From Candidatus Gastranaerophilales bacterium (GTDB lineage Bacteria; Cyanobacteriota; Vampirovibrionia; Gastranaerophilales; UBA9971), in assembly GCA_028278305.1 (NCBI GenBank), contig JANQEP010000008.1, positions 1 through 40,117 on the forward strand: a stretch of 40,117 bases of DNA, in the 5' to 3' direction. The position numbers and the translations under genes are program-made. Below, piece after piece: positions 1 through 9,980 of the stretch (positions are counted from its first letter, which is position 1; each line of letters starts with the position of its first letter). Below the pieces are notes generated by a model. It had not been told where the DNA came from and did not search any database. It was given only the letters and a program-made list of their open reading frames with translations.

Positions 1-85
1 TTCGCCTTTAACAATTCCATATAGATTTTGAGAAAATTTCAGCAGGCTATTACGAGTTTTACGTATTTCGTGACTCAGGTTATTT
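1..85. repeat. Partial copy (cut by window edge) of a dispersed inverted-repeat element
   Basis: gcctttaacaattccatatagattttgagaaaatttcagcaggctattacgagttttacgtatttcgtgactcaggtta matches both arms of the element at 9981-10131. Confidence 0.75.
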
Positions 86-182
86 AGAGTCTTCAAGACA
101 TAATTTTATAAAGATTTCCGGCTTTATAAGCAAAATTTATATGAGATAATTAAAAAAATTAGTAAAAAAATAGGTACAAAAC

Positions 183-986
183 ATGACAGAGAAAATAAAA
201 GTAGCAGTAAGCGGCGCCTGCGGGAAAATGGGACAGGCTGTAATTAAGGCTGTTCTGGCAGAAGATGATATGGTTCTTGTTTCTGCTATTGACGTTGCTA
301 ACACCGGTAATGATATAGGTGAAATCGTAGAAAACAGACCCTGCGGGGTTTTAATTGAGGAATCTTTAGAAAAAGCCCTCACTGAAAAGCATATTGACGC
401 TGTGGTAGATTTTACAAACCCGGAGTTGGTATTCCGGCATACAAAACTGATACTGGAAAAAGGATCAAGACCTGTTGTAGGTACAACCGGATTAAGGGCA
501 AACGAGCTTGAAGAGTTAAAAAATTTATCACAGCAAAAGGGTCTGGGCTGTCTTATAGCTCCTAATTTTGCGGTGGGCGCTGTTCTTATGATGATGTTTG
601 CGCAAAAAGCAGCAAAGTATTTTGGTAACGCAGAAATTATCGAACTTCACCATAACGGCAAAAAAGATGCCCCTTCCGGAACAGCCATAAAAACAGCTGA
701 GCTTATGACAATGCAAAGAGATAAGTTCGGCGAAGATAACTGTCCTGAGATCGAAACCCTGAAAGGCTCAAGAGGCGGGGTTACTGAGTCGAATATTCAC
801 ATACACAGCGTAAGGATTCCCGGATTCATTGCTCACCAGGAGGTCATTTGCGGCTCTTTGGGGCAGGCTTTGACCATAAGACACGATTCCTTTGACAGAA
901 TCAGCTTCATGCCCGGTGTTATTCTCAGTATAAGATACGTTATGACTCATAACGATTTTATTTACGGATTGGATAATATTCTTTAA
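183..986 (+). CDS. dapB: 4-hydroxy-tetrahydrodipicolinate reductase
   Basis: 267 aa; N-terminal GACGKMG dinucleotide motif, VDFTNPE, VVGTTGL, ELHHNGKKDAPSGTA motifs typical of DapB. Confidence 0.96.
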   Translation: MTEKIKVAVSGACGKMGQAVIKAVLAEDDMVLVSAIDVANTGNDIGEIVENRPCGVLIEESLEKALTEKHIDAVVDFTNPELVFRHTKLILEKGSRPVVGTTGLRANELEELKNLSQQKGLGCLIAPNFAVGAVLMMMFAQKAAKYFGNAEIIELHHNGKKDAPSGTAIKTAELMTMQRDKFGEDNCPEIETLKGSRGGVTESNIHIHSVRIPGFIAHQEVICGSLGQALTIRHDSFDRISFMPGVILSIRYVMTHNDFIYGLDNIL

Positions 987-1070
987 ATCAGGAATTTTAC
1001 AACCTTATTACAAAATTTTTGTCAAATTTTATCTTTAGGCTTTTTATTAATAATTAATATAATAAAATTA

Positions 1071-1098
1071 TCTTGAATCACGAAATACATAAAACTGT
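1071..1098. repeat. Fragment of the same dispersed element as at 1-85, inverted
   Basis: tcttgaatcacgaaatacataaaactgt is close to the reverse complement of the end of the 1-85 copy. Confidence 0.45.
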
Positions 1099-1108
1099 AA
1101 GTGAATTT

Positions 1109-1312
1109 TTAATCCGGAATATACTCAAAAATATCATGTGCTGTGCATTCAAGTGCATAGCATAATTTATTCAATGTGTCGAAGCTTATTTGTGTAGTTC
1201 TATTATAGTAAATTTGAATAATTGTACCCTTAGAGAGACCGCTAATACTCTGTAGCTCACCTGTCTTCATTCTTTTTTCACCCATTATTTTTGATAAATT
1301 ATTTTTAATCAT
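1109..1312 (-). CDS. Small XRE/Cro-CI family HTH transcriptional regulator
   Basis: 67 aa; LQSISGLSKGTIIQIYYNRTTQISFDTLNKLCYALECTAHDIFEY is a Cro/CI-type HTH. Confidence 0.85.
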   Translation of the reverse strand: MIKNNLSKIMGEKRMKTGELQSISGLSKGTIIQIYYNRTTQISFDTLNKLCYALECTAHDIFEYIPD

Positions 1313-1348
1313 AATGAGATCATAATATTAATTTTAGCATCTTGTATT

Positions 1349-1390
1349 TTAGTTCACCATGCTGTAATATATTACAGTATGGTGAACTAA
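1349..1390. promoter_or_regulatory. 42-bp near-perfect palindrome, probable operator over divergent promoters
   Basis: TTAGTTCACCATGCTGTAATATATTACAGTATGGTGAACTAA, one mismatched pair; lies between divergent XRE gene and ORF 1422; contains TAATAT -10-like box 17 bp from TTGTAT (1342-1347). Confidence 0.75.
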
Positions 1391-1421
1391 TAAGTTAATA
1401 TTTCTTAAAAGGAGCAAGAAA

Positions 1422-1628
1422 ATGAGTGAAAAGAAAAAGCTGGAAAAAATTCATAAAACAGCATCAGATAAGTGCTATGAAAACAGGGCTATTTTAGATA
1501 GTTTAATATTAAATTCACAGGCTTGTTCTGCTAAATGCCATGTGTTGCTTGAAATGGTACAAAAGAGAAACTCAAAAATATCTGAAAAAATCGAGGAGAG
1601 CAGGGAAATTTTAGACATAGCAGATTAA
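1422..1628 (+). CDS. Hypothetical small protein, divergent from XRE regulator
   Basis: 68 aa, good SD (aaaaggag) before ATG; helical, charged; no family recognised. Confidence 0.7.
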   Translation: MSEKKKLEKIHKTASDKCYENRAILDSLILNSQACSAKCHVLLEMVQKRNSKISEKIEESREILDIAD

Positions 1629-1638
1629 AACTTTTCCC

Positions 1639-4600
1639 TTATAATTTATCCAGTAAGTCAGGTTCGAGATCAAGGGCTTTTTTTAAATATTTATTTGCCT
1701 CTTCTTTATTTCCGCTATCCCTGAGAATTAATCCCGTGTAATAGTAGTAAAAAGCATTGTCTTCATCGAGATATTTTACGTTTTTAAGGCTCTTTACCGC
1801 TTTTGATTGGTATCCCCGGGCAAGCTGCACTTTTGCTAAACCGAGCCATACATGATAATGTTCCATAGGAGCGGCTGAGAGGACTTTTTTAAGCATCTCT
1901 TCCGCTTCCTCGTATTGTTTCCTGTTTGCGAGAATCACCGCGATATTATAAATTACATCAGTATTTTCTTTATCTGCATCCAGTATTTTTTTGAAATAAT
2001 CAAGGGCTTCATCTTCTTTTTCCAGGTAAATGTGCAGTTTAGCCATGCATAGCAGGGCGTCAATGTTTTTAGGGTTGGTTTGCAGAACTTTCTGGTAGTA
2101 CTGCCGGGCTTTTGAGTATTTTCCGTATAAAAAGTAAATATTCCCCATTTTTAAATTGGATTTTACGTTGTTTTCATCCAGCATCAGGGTTTTTTCAAAA
2201 TATTTCCGGGCGGGCTGGAACTGGTCAATTTCATAATATGCTTCCGCGAGCAGCTCAAAAATATAGGGTTCGCTCTCTTTGTCCGCAAGTTTGTTTAAAA
2301 TACTTATAGCGCTGTCAATTTCTCCCTGGATTAAATAATAATAAGCCTCGTAATACTTGCTCAGAACAATATTTTCCCTGAATTGTTTTACTTTTAGCCA
2401 GTAATCATATGATTTAAACTTTTTCCAGAATTCCTTATCCTTTATTTTATGGCTTTTGGTAATTAAATTGACCTGGTTAATTGTTTTTTGCGCCTCATAA
2501 ATTTCATTTTGCCCTGATAGGACCTCTATTTTCAAGAGATTATAAGTTAAATTTCCGGGGTTTATTGATAAAGCCAGGTTTATTTCATTTTCTGCTTTTT
2601 GAAGTTCTTTTTTCCCGGTAAGGGCTTTTGCCCTTAAATAATGGATGTAGTCGTATTTTTCGATGTCTTTTGTTAATTCCAGGACAAAATCCGGGTCATT
2701 TTTATAATTCAGCGCATAAAAAGCTGTGTATAAAATTTTTTCTTTTTCATCCGGGAAAAACTGCCTCGGAAAATAAAGAACATAAAGCTCATTTATAAAA
2801 GAACCCCAGATTTCCCTGTCATTCACATCATCAAGCACTTGCCTGGCAAAATTAAAATAGTTCATGCTTATTAATTTAAGTACAAGTTTCATTTTTAAGA
2901 AATTATCATCAGGGTGGATGGTTTCATAAAAATTCTTCAGCTCCTGAAGCGCATTTTCTGTTTCCCCTCTGGTAAAGCTGTAAAAAGCTTCTTTTATGCT
3001 GTCTTTTTCTTCCTGGGCGGGAAAGTCAATTTCCCGGATTTCTTCCCTGGCCGGGCGAAATTCATTTATTTTTATGCTGACAAAGTTATTTGCAGCCCTG
3101 AAGTCCCTGTTATCCAGGTTAACCTTAACTTTCGGCTTTGAGCCGGTCTTGCTTACCACGGGCTTGGAAACATTGAGAATTTCAATATCCAGTTTTTTAA
3201 AGCTGTTTATGATATTCACCACCATATCAGAGCGTGCGGATATATTGTTAATATCACTCTCTGTCATGGCAATATGCAGGGGCGTAAAATTGTCATAAGG
3301 AAGACTCGGGTCAAGACTTACCCATTTACCTGTATATGCCTTAACCCACATATGATACGTAAACGCGTTTTCAGGAGAATCGGTATATACAAGCCCCACA
3401 ACGACCTTTGCCGGGATTCCCGCCGCGCGCAGCAGCGACGCCAAAAGTATAGAATGCTCAGTACAGTCACCGCTTCCGGTTTCCAGTACTTTTACCGAAT
3501 TTGCAAAATCAAAAGCAAAGCTTTTATCTGCTATATTGTCATAAACCCATTGTTTCATTTTTTTTGCTATTTTAAAAGCGTCATTTTCATTTGCAGTAAG
3601 CCTGTCTGCCAGGTTTTTGATTGACTCGCTGTCTGTAATTACAAAAGGACCGGACCTTAAGTAGTTTTCGTAGCCTTCTTTTTTAACCGGGTATGGAAAT
3701 TTATAATCTTCGTATTTTTCAGCTTCCACTTTTAAGAAGACAGTATTGTCCTTTACCTGTATAATCCGCTGGTTTTCATCAGTTATAAAAATATTATCCA
3801 CAGCCATGTTTTCAGCTGTAATTTTATAAATTGCCTGGTCAATCGAACCCGGGTCTGCTATGGTTTTTTCCACTTTTATGCAGCTCTCTGAAAAGACATC
3901 AAATTCCGGGGAAATATTCAGAATTTCATCCCTGTCAACTTCAAACTGCTCCATATCAAGTATTGAAGTGTATTCCCTGACGACATGCCCGTTTTCATCA
4001 CGCCAGACATAAAGATCAGTATTCGGAAAAATATTTACTTCATTCCTGTATTTTGTGTAGACACCGTTCAGTTTTCCCTGCTTAAGCAGTTGTTTTTCGA
4101 GTTTTTCTGATTTTATTTCCAGTATTTGCGGGTTAAGACCCGGCTCCAGCGTGTAATACCTTAAGGCATTACTTTTTGTTTCCCTGTACAATCTGTCTAT
4201 AGCATATGGAAACAGGATTTTTTCATCCAGGTCTATTATTTTTTCTTCTTTTATATTATTTATCTTTGCTTTGATAAGTACTTGCCCTGTTTCCCGGTTA
4301 AAATTTCCCGTAAGCCGGATATCTTCCCCTTTGCTTTTTGAGCTGAATGAAAACTGAACAGGGTTTCCTGATTCATCTTCCACAAATGACTGATCCTGGA
4401 TTATCTGTATTTTATCATTATGCCGTTTAAATTTTTGTTCAAAGTGTTTCCTGGTAACGATTACAGTTGAATTTTCCCCTGCCGGTTTTTTTCTTTGCGA
4501 AACATGTATATATCCTGTTTTTATTCCTTTTGATTTAATTATATAAATCTTTTCATATAGAATTTCTGATTGCCCGGCAATTGATACATTGCTTAGAATG

Positions 4601-4647
4601 CATAGGGATATGATAATAAAAGTTCTGAGAAAACCTGCTAAAATCAT
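1639..4647 (-). CDS. Exported transglutaminase-like domain protein with C-terminal TPR repeats
   Basis: 1002 aa; N-terminal signal-like segment; GDCTEHSILLASLLRAAGIPAKVVVGLV...HMWVKAYTGKWVSLDPS transglutaminase core; multiple TPRs at C-terminus. Confidence 0.88.
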   Translation of the reverse strand: MILAGFLRTFIIISLCILSNVSIAGQSEILYEKIYIIKSKGIKTGYIHVSQRKKPAGENSTVIVTRKHFEQKFKRHNDKIQIIQDQSFVEDESGNPVQFSFSSKSKGEDIRLTGNFNRETGQVLIKAKINNIKEEKIIDLDEKILFPYAIDRLYRETKSNALRYYTLEPGLNPQILEIKSEKLEKQLLKQGKLNGVYTKYRNEVNIFPNTDLYVWRDENGHVVREYTSILDMEQFEVDRDEILNISPEFDVFSESCIKVEKTIADPGSIDQAIYKITAENMAVDNIFITDENQRIIQVKDNTVFLKVEAEKYEDYKFPYPVKKEGYENYLRSGPFVITDSESIKNLADRLTANENDAFKIAKKMKQWVYDNIADKSFAFDFANSVKVLETGSGDCTEHSILLASLLRAAGIPAKVVVGLVYTDSPENAFTYHMWVKAYTGKWVSLDPSLPYDNFTPLHIAMTESDINNISARSDMVVNIINSFKKLDIEILNVSKPVVSKTGSKPKVKVNLDNRDFRAANNFVSIKINEFRPAREEIREIDFPAQEEKDSIKEAFYSFTRGETENALQELKNFYETIHPDDNFLKMKLVLKLISMNYFNFARQVLDDVNDREIWGSFINELYVLYFPRQFFPDEKEKILYTAFYALNYKNDPDFVLELTKDIEKYDYIHYLRAKALTGKKELQKAENEINLALSINPGNLTYNLLKIEVLSGQNEIYEAQKTINQVNLITKSHKIKDKEFWKKFKSYDYWLKVKQFRENIVLSKYYEAYYYLIQGEIDSAISILNKLADKESEPYIFELLAEAYYEIDQFQPARKYFEKTLMLDENNVKSNLKMGNIYFLYGKYSKARQYYQKVLQTNPKNIDALLCMAKLHIYLEKEDEALDYFKKILDADKENTDVIYNIAVILANRKQYEEAEEMLKKVLSAAPMEHYHVWLGLAKVQLARGYQSKAVKSLKNVKYLDEDNAFYYYYTGLILRDSGNKEEANKYLKKALDLEPDLLDKL

Positions 4648-4662
4648 TTTATCTCAACAATC

Positions 4663-7284
4663 TTACTTAGTAAGCTCTTTTTTACCGGGGTTATATAAAC
4701 CTTCAAAAAATTCTACTATTCTGTTTTCTTTTTTATCCCTGATTTCTTGTTCTTTTGCAAGAATATTATGAAAATCACTTAAGGTATATTTTTTAAATAA
4801 TTCCTTTATTTTATCAGTTATTTCATAATCTTCCCCGTATAGGAGTATACTTAAAATTTTGTAAACACTAAGGGTAAAGAAACTATCCACCACTTTCGGA
4901 TCAAAGTGTATACCTGAATCTTTTTTTAGTATGTTTAATACGTTGATAAAAGGCATTCTGTCACGATAATGACGTTTTGAGGTTATTGCGTCGAATACAT
5001 CCGAGACAGCAAGGATTTTACCTCCAAGACATATATTATCGCCTTTTAATTGCCTGAAATAACCTGTTCCGTTATATTTTTCGTGATGGGAAGCTGCTAT
5101 TTCAGGGACATCCTTAAATTTTTCTTCAAAATACATTTTATTAAGAATATCAAAAGTAATACGGGCATGTTCCTGTATATGTCTGTACTCTTCATCAGTA
5201 AGCTTACCCTGTTTGCACAAAACACTGTCTTTAATCCCTATTTTGCCTATGTCGTGAAGAAGCGCGCCATGCTCAAGGGCTTCGAGTTCATCGCCTTCTA
5301 TTTTTAATTTTTCCGCTATGGCAATACTGTACAGGGTAACCCTTTTTGAATGACCGGCTGTAATTTTATCCCGCGCGTCAATGGAAGCTGCAAGGGTATT
5401 TATAAAACTTATAAAAGAACGTTTTTGTTCTTCATACATTGTCTGCTGTTTTTTAAAAAGGCGGGCATTTTCCAGGGCAATCCCGGTACTTGAGCCGATT
5501 GCAATCAACAGGTCCTCATCTTCCGTTGTAAAATAGTCGTTCCCGAATTTGTTTAATACCTGGAAAACTCCTACTATTTCATGATTCAGGTTTCTCATAG
5601 GCATACACAGAATGGTTTTTGTTTTATACCCGGTTTTTTTGTCAATTTCCTTGTTAAACCTGGAATCGTTATATGCATCTTTAATATTTATGGTTTCGCC
5701 TGTCTGGGTAACATGCCCTGCCAGTCCGGTATTTGCAGGGAACCTGATTTCCTGGCTGCCCATGCCAAGAGCAATTTTGGACCAGAGTTCCTCGTTTTCC
5801 CGGTCATAGAGAAAAACCGTACACCTGTCCGCAGAAAGCGCTCTTTGTGTTTCCTGGGCAATTATGGACAGCAGTTTATCCAGGTCGGTTTCTGCTGCAA
5901 TTGACCTGCCTATTCTCAAAAGGGCAAGAAAAGGGTCTTTGTTTCCCGAACTCCTTGAAGTATCACCGATAACAGAGATATCTTCCAGCAAGGATTTTCC
6001 CTCAGAAAATAAATCTTCTTTTTTAACGGTTTTATCAATTATATTTGACCATTCTTCTTCGTCAACTTCAAAGAGAACATCTTCAATTTTTTTGCCCAGA
6101 ATATGTAAATTATTCAATTTTACAATTGATAGAGCTTCTTTCAGGCTTGAAGAGGCTTTTGGAAAGTCTGAAAAGTTTTTGTATATTAATCCCAGTTTAT
6201 AATAACTTTTTGCAATCTCAGAAGAGCTCTCAGCTTCCGTAAACAACTCTATAGCTTCCTGAAGACATTCTATAGCCTGCTTTATCTGCCCTTCCTGCTC
6301 GTAAATTAATGCCCTGATCTGTTTTGCAAACCCCTGCCCCCGCGGCGTTGAAAAATTATTAAAAACCGGGTCTACTTCTGTTTCCAGAATTTTTTCAGCT
6401 TTGCTAATGCTTTTATTCCTGATGGCTATACTTGCAAGAATACAGTGGGCAAAAGCCTTAACCAGGTTCAAATCAAGTTTTTCAGCTATTTCAATTGATT
6501 TTAGAGCATTTTTTTCTGCATTTTCAAAGTCTTCAAGCTCAAAATAGACTTTTGCCAGCTCTCCCCATATTCTTGCGCCGGTATGGTAATCACCGAAGTT
6601 TTCAATGGTTTTAATTCCGTTATGCAAATGAACCCGCGCTTCTTCATAATTTTCTATATTAGAGAGATATCTGCCCAGCAAAAGTTCGGTTATTGAAATT
6701 TCCCGGGGGTTATTAATTTTCTTCTTTATTTCAAGAGCCTGGTTCATACATTCAACAGCAGTATAGTAATTTCCGGTTCTTAAGTAAAAAATTGCAAGGC
6801 TGTCATAGACTTTAGCGTATTCAAGTTTGTTTTTATCAAGTAAGTTCTGGGCAAGCTTAAAATATTTCAGCGCATCGCTGTATCTCTTTTCAAAATAATA
6901 TATAATTCCGTAGTAATGAAGTATCTGTGCTGTTATTTCTTTTTCATTCTCTATTTTTGAATTTTCCAGAAGGTATTTTGCATCGTTTAATAAGGTTAAA
7001 GATCTTATTAAACGGTCATTACAGTTTTTGTAATGTATAATTGCAAGCTCTGCAAGGCATATGACAATTTTTTGAATATCTTTAAGCTCATTATAGAGTT
7101 TTTGAGATTCTTCTATGTATTTTATGGATTTATCGTAATTTTTACGAAAAGCTTCAATAAGGCCTAATTCCAGAAGAATTTTCGCCCTGTCATGAGCGCT
7201 TTCAGTATTCTCCAGCTCTTTTTCCAGTTTATTCAGCTGTTTGGGAGAAGAAATATTTATAGATTTATTATCAGTATTAAACAT
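4663..7284 (-). CDS. TPR - GAF - HD-GYP domain protein (putative cyclic-di-GMP phosphodiesterase)
   Basis: 873 aa; N-terminal TPR-like repeats; GAF (LLSIIAQETQRALSADRCTVFLYD); HD-GYP signatures HSKRVTLYS...HGALLHDIGKIGI...ASHHEKYNGTGYFRQLKGDNI. Confidence 0.9.
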   Translation of the reverse strand: MFNTDNKSINISSPKQLNKLEKELENTESAHDRAKILLELGLIEAFRKNYDKSIKYIEESQKLYNELKDIQKIVICLAELAIIHYKNCNDRLIRSLTLLNDAKYLLENSKIENEKEITAQILHYYGIIYYFEKRYSDALKYFKLAQNLLDKNKLEYAKVYDSLAIFYLRTGNYYTAVECMNQALEIKKKINNPREISITELLLGRYLSNIENYEEARVHLHNGIKTIENFGDYHTGARIWGELAKVYFELEDFENAEKNALKSIEIAEKLDLNLVKAFAHCILASIAIRNKSISKAEKILETEVDPVFNNFSTPRGQGFAKQIRALIYEQEGQIKQAIECLQEAIELFTEAESSSEIAKSYYKLGLIYKNFSDFPKASSSLKEALSIVKLNNLHILGKKIEDVLFEVDEEEWSNIIDKTVKKEDLFSEGKSLLEDISVIGDTSRSSGNKDPFLALLRIGRSIAAETDLDKLLSIIAQETQRALSADRCTVFLYDRENEELWSKIALGMGSQEIRFPANTGLAGHVTQTGETINIKDAYNDSRFNKEIDKKTGYKTKTILCMPMRNLNHEIVGVFQVLNKFGNDYFTTEDEDLLIAIGSSTGIALENARLFKKQQTMYEEQKRSFISFINTLAASIDARDKITAGHSKRVTLYSIAIAEKLKIEGDELEALEHGALLHDIGKIGIKDSVLCKQGKLTDEEYRHIQEHARITFDILNKMYFEEKFKDVPEIAASHHEKYNGTGYFRQLKGDNICLGGKILAVSDVFDAITSKRHYRDRMPFINVLNILKKDSGIHFDPKVVDSFFTLSVYKILSILLYGEDYEITDKIKELFKKYTLSDFHNILAKEQEIRDKKENRIVEFFEGLYNPGKKELTK

Positions 7285-7380
7285 AATTATTTATTATATA
7301 TTATAAGGTTATTTAAATCTATGATTACGGATAATTACATCTTTTCTTTGTTTTATTACCGGATGCCTGTTTTGGCGCAA

Positions 7381-8166
7381 TCACAGTCTTCTTTGTAAAA
7401 ACGCCTCGTATAAAATTATTCCTGCAGATACGCTAAGGTTTAGAGATTCAACTTCCGCCTGCATGGGAATTTTTACGCTAAAATCAGATTGATCAAGCAA
7501 ACCTTCAGAGATCCCTTCTGCTTCGGAACCAAAAATTATGACTGACGGAGTTTTATAATTAACTTCAAAATAATTTTTTGTGTTTTCATAACTCACAACC
7601 GTGCTGATAAATTGAAAATCCCTGTATTTTAATAATTTTTGCCTTAAATTTTTAGTGTTATCAAGATAAATTATCGGTATTTTCCACAAATTTGCAGCAG
7701 AAGCCCTGACTGTTTTAGGGTTAAAAATATCAGCCGTATCTTCCGTAAGTATAATACCTGAAGCAGCGGCAGCTTTTGCTGTTCTTATTATTGTTCCGAG
7801 GTTTCCCGGGTCTTTTATGTTTTCAAGTATTATGATCAGGGGATTTTCATCTTTCATTAAGTCATTAATCTTATATTCAGTCTGCTTAGCAACAGCAAGA
7901 ATTTCACAAGGGCTGTCTGTGGTTGATATTTTTTTTAAAACTTTTTCATTTACAAGGTATATAAGGTTTTTGGGAAGTTTTTCCATATCTTCCCCGGTTG
8001 ACTTGTTTAAAAAGATATGAGTGATTTTAAGTCCATAATCCAGGGCATCTTCCACGCTTTTACGTCCTTCAATTAAAAACAGTCCTGTTTTCTGCCTGTT
8101 TTTTTTCTGGTGAAGCGATGCAGCCATTTTGATTATGGAATTTTGAACGCTCGATACCTGTTGCAT
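7381..8166 (-). CDS. SpoU/TrmH family RNA 2'-O-methyltransferase
   Basis: 261 aa; ENIKDPGNLGTIIRTAKAAAASGIILT, IIFGSEAEGIS, IPMQAEVESLNLSVSAGIILYE motifs. Confidence 0.93.
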   Translation of the reverse strand: MQQVSSVQNSIIKMAASLHQKKNRQKTGLFLIEGRKSVEDALDYGLKITHIFLNKSTGEDMEKLPKNLIYLVNEKVLKKISTTDSPCEILAVAKQTEYKINDLMKDENPLIIILENIKDPGNLGTIIRTAKAAAASGIILTEDTADIFNPKTVRASAANLWKIPIIYLDNTKNLRQKLLKYRDFQFISTVVSYENTKNYFEVNYKTPSVIIFGSEAEGISEGLLDQSDFSVKIPMQAEVESLNLSVSAGIILYEAFLQRRL

Positions 8167-8167
8167 C

Positions 8168-9916
8168 TTAGCCTATTTTAAACCTGTTATAATTTTCCAG
8201 CCATGTTTTTTCCTGTTCAGTAAGCTTATCGTAGTTTATAAGATTTTCATCCAGCGGTGCTCTTGTGAGGGTTTTGATTTTAACTTTTCCATCTTCTTCA
8301 ACTATCATTACAGTATTTTCTAGCCTGACACCGCCCTGGTTTTCTTTATATAATCCGGGCTCAACCGTGAAAACCATGCCGGCTTTCAGAGGGATTTTAG
8401 AAGATTCTGACGGACCAATTCTCGGAGGTGATTCATGAACCGGGATTCCAACTCCATGCCCTGTGGCGTGTGAAAATTCAAATCCTTCCGGTTTATTGGC
8501 TTCTACAGCTTCTCTTACCGAATAATCCAGGTCATATCCTGTTGTATTTTCACTAATTTCCAGGTTTATGCCTTTTAAAAACCCTTTTAAAACTGCAGTG
8601 TATAGTATTTTTTGCAAATCATCAGCAGGGACTTCATGTCCTGCTGCAAGAAAAGTTCTTGTCTGGTCAGTTGCATAACCTCCTTCAAAATAAGCTCCGC
8701 AATCAAGAAGGATAAGATCTCCCTTTTTTATAAACTTTTGGGGATCCGGACAGGTATAATGTATAAAAGCTGTGTTTATTCCGACCGTTGTTATGGGCTC
8801 AAAGCTAAGTGAAACAGCTTCTTCCTCTTTAAGAAGACTTTTTATCTTGTTGGAAAAGTCTTTTTCAGAAATTTTCCCGCCTTTTTCCAGGCTTTGATTA
8901 AGCCAGCACATAACACGGTTTAGCGCAATATCGGTTTTAAGGTAGCATTGCGCTATGTATTTTAATTCCCGGGAGTTCTTAATTGATTTTAATTCAGAAA
9001 TATAGCTTTCTTTAATTTCAACAACTTTTTCGGCAAGTTTTTCAATTTTCCTGAAAACCGCAAGCGTAGTGGAATTTGGATGGTAATAAACGCTGAAAAC
9101 ATTTTCCTCACGGGAAAGTTTTTCAATAAAAGTATCAAATTCGCTTTCCTGCTTAAACACAAAATCTTCGCCGAAGTTTTCTGTTATTTCCTTGCAAAGC
9201 TTGTTTAAATCAGTAAAAATATATGCCTTATCCCTGAAAACCAGGGCTTTTGATTTAAAACACGAGCTATAGGGAATTTCCATCCCGCGTAAATTTGCCA
9301 GGTAAGCTATATCAGCAAGGTCTGTAACCAGCAGCAGGTCAATCCGGTTTTGTGATTTATAGTTATTTACGGATTCCAGCTTTTGGACAGGGGATTTGCC
9401 GGATATTTCAACAGGAATATATCTTAAGGACTTACCGGCTTCGGTTTTTGCGGGTATACCGGCAATTTTAAATACCGGGTCCTCTTCATATTCCAGGATT
9501 TTTATATTTTGCTTATTTTTCAGATTTTTTAATAATTCTTTAAACCCTGCACAGCTGGTTTTAGAAGAAACAATCCCGATATTTGCCCTATCACCGCATA
9601 GTTCTGCCAGTTTTTCATATAATGCTTTTTGAGGGGATATTCCCAGCCCTACTTTAACCAGTTTTACAGACTCCGGGTCAGTCTCCATCTCTGCTTGAAG
9701 ATGATACCGTCCGTCTACAAAAAGCATTGCATCTTCAGAAGTGACTATGACATCACCTGTTGAGCCGGAAAACCCGGTTAAAAGGCAGCGGGAATTTTTT
9801 TCCGCGCTCACATATTCATTCAAATACTCATCTGTTGAATTTATTATGAATAAATCCAGTTTTTCCTTTTTCAAAAATGCCTGAAAATCATTTAATATTT
9901 CTTTTGCCGCATTCAT
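8168..9916 (-). CDS. Xaa-Pro aminopeptidase (M24B)
   Basis: 582 aa; creatinase-like N-terminus, LLDCGAYFEGGYATDQTRT, HATGHGVGIPVHESP, TVEPGLY metal-binding motifs. Confidence 0.93.
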   Translation of the reverse strand: MNAAKEILNDFQAFLKKEKLDLFIINSTDEYLNEYVSAEKNSRCLLTGFSGSTGDVIVTSEDAMLFVDGRYHLQAEMETDPESVKLVKVGLGISPQKALYEKLAELCGDRANIGIVSSKTSCAGFKELLKNLKNKQNIKILEYEEDPVFKIAGIPAKTEAGKSLRYIPVEISGKSPVQKLESVNNYKSQNRIDLLLVTDLADIAYLANLRGMEIPYSSCFKSKALVFRDKAYIFTDLNKLCKEITENFGEDFVFKQESEFDTFIEKLSREENVFSVYYHPNSTTLAVFRKIEKLAEKVVEIKESYISELKSIKNSRELKYIAQCYLKTDIALNRVMCWLNQSLEKGGKISEKDFSNKIKSLLKEEEAVSLSFEPITTVGINTAFIHYTCPDPQKFIKKGDLILLDCGAYFEGGYATDQTRTFLAAGHEVPADDLQKILYTAVLKGFLKGINLEISENTTGYDLDYSVREAVEANKPEGFEFSHATGHGVGIPVHESPPRIGPSESSKIPLKAGMVFTVEPGLYKENQGGVRLENTVMIVEEDGKVKIKTLTRAPLDENLINYDKLTEQEKTWLENYNRFKIG

Positions 9917-9980
9917 TAGATCTTCCGGTTTTCCTTTTTATAAATTATAAAATCAAAATTAATGTTTGACTATTAAATAA

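Noticed and set aside
2112-3624. Plus-strand ORFs (2112, 2914, 2996, 3274) opposite the transglutaminase gene
   Set aside because: Shadow ORFs antisense to a long gene with clear domains.
6455-6480. ggttcaaatc as a tRNA T-arm
   Set aside because: Lies within the HD-GYP coding sequence with no surrounding cloverleaf.
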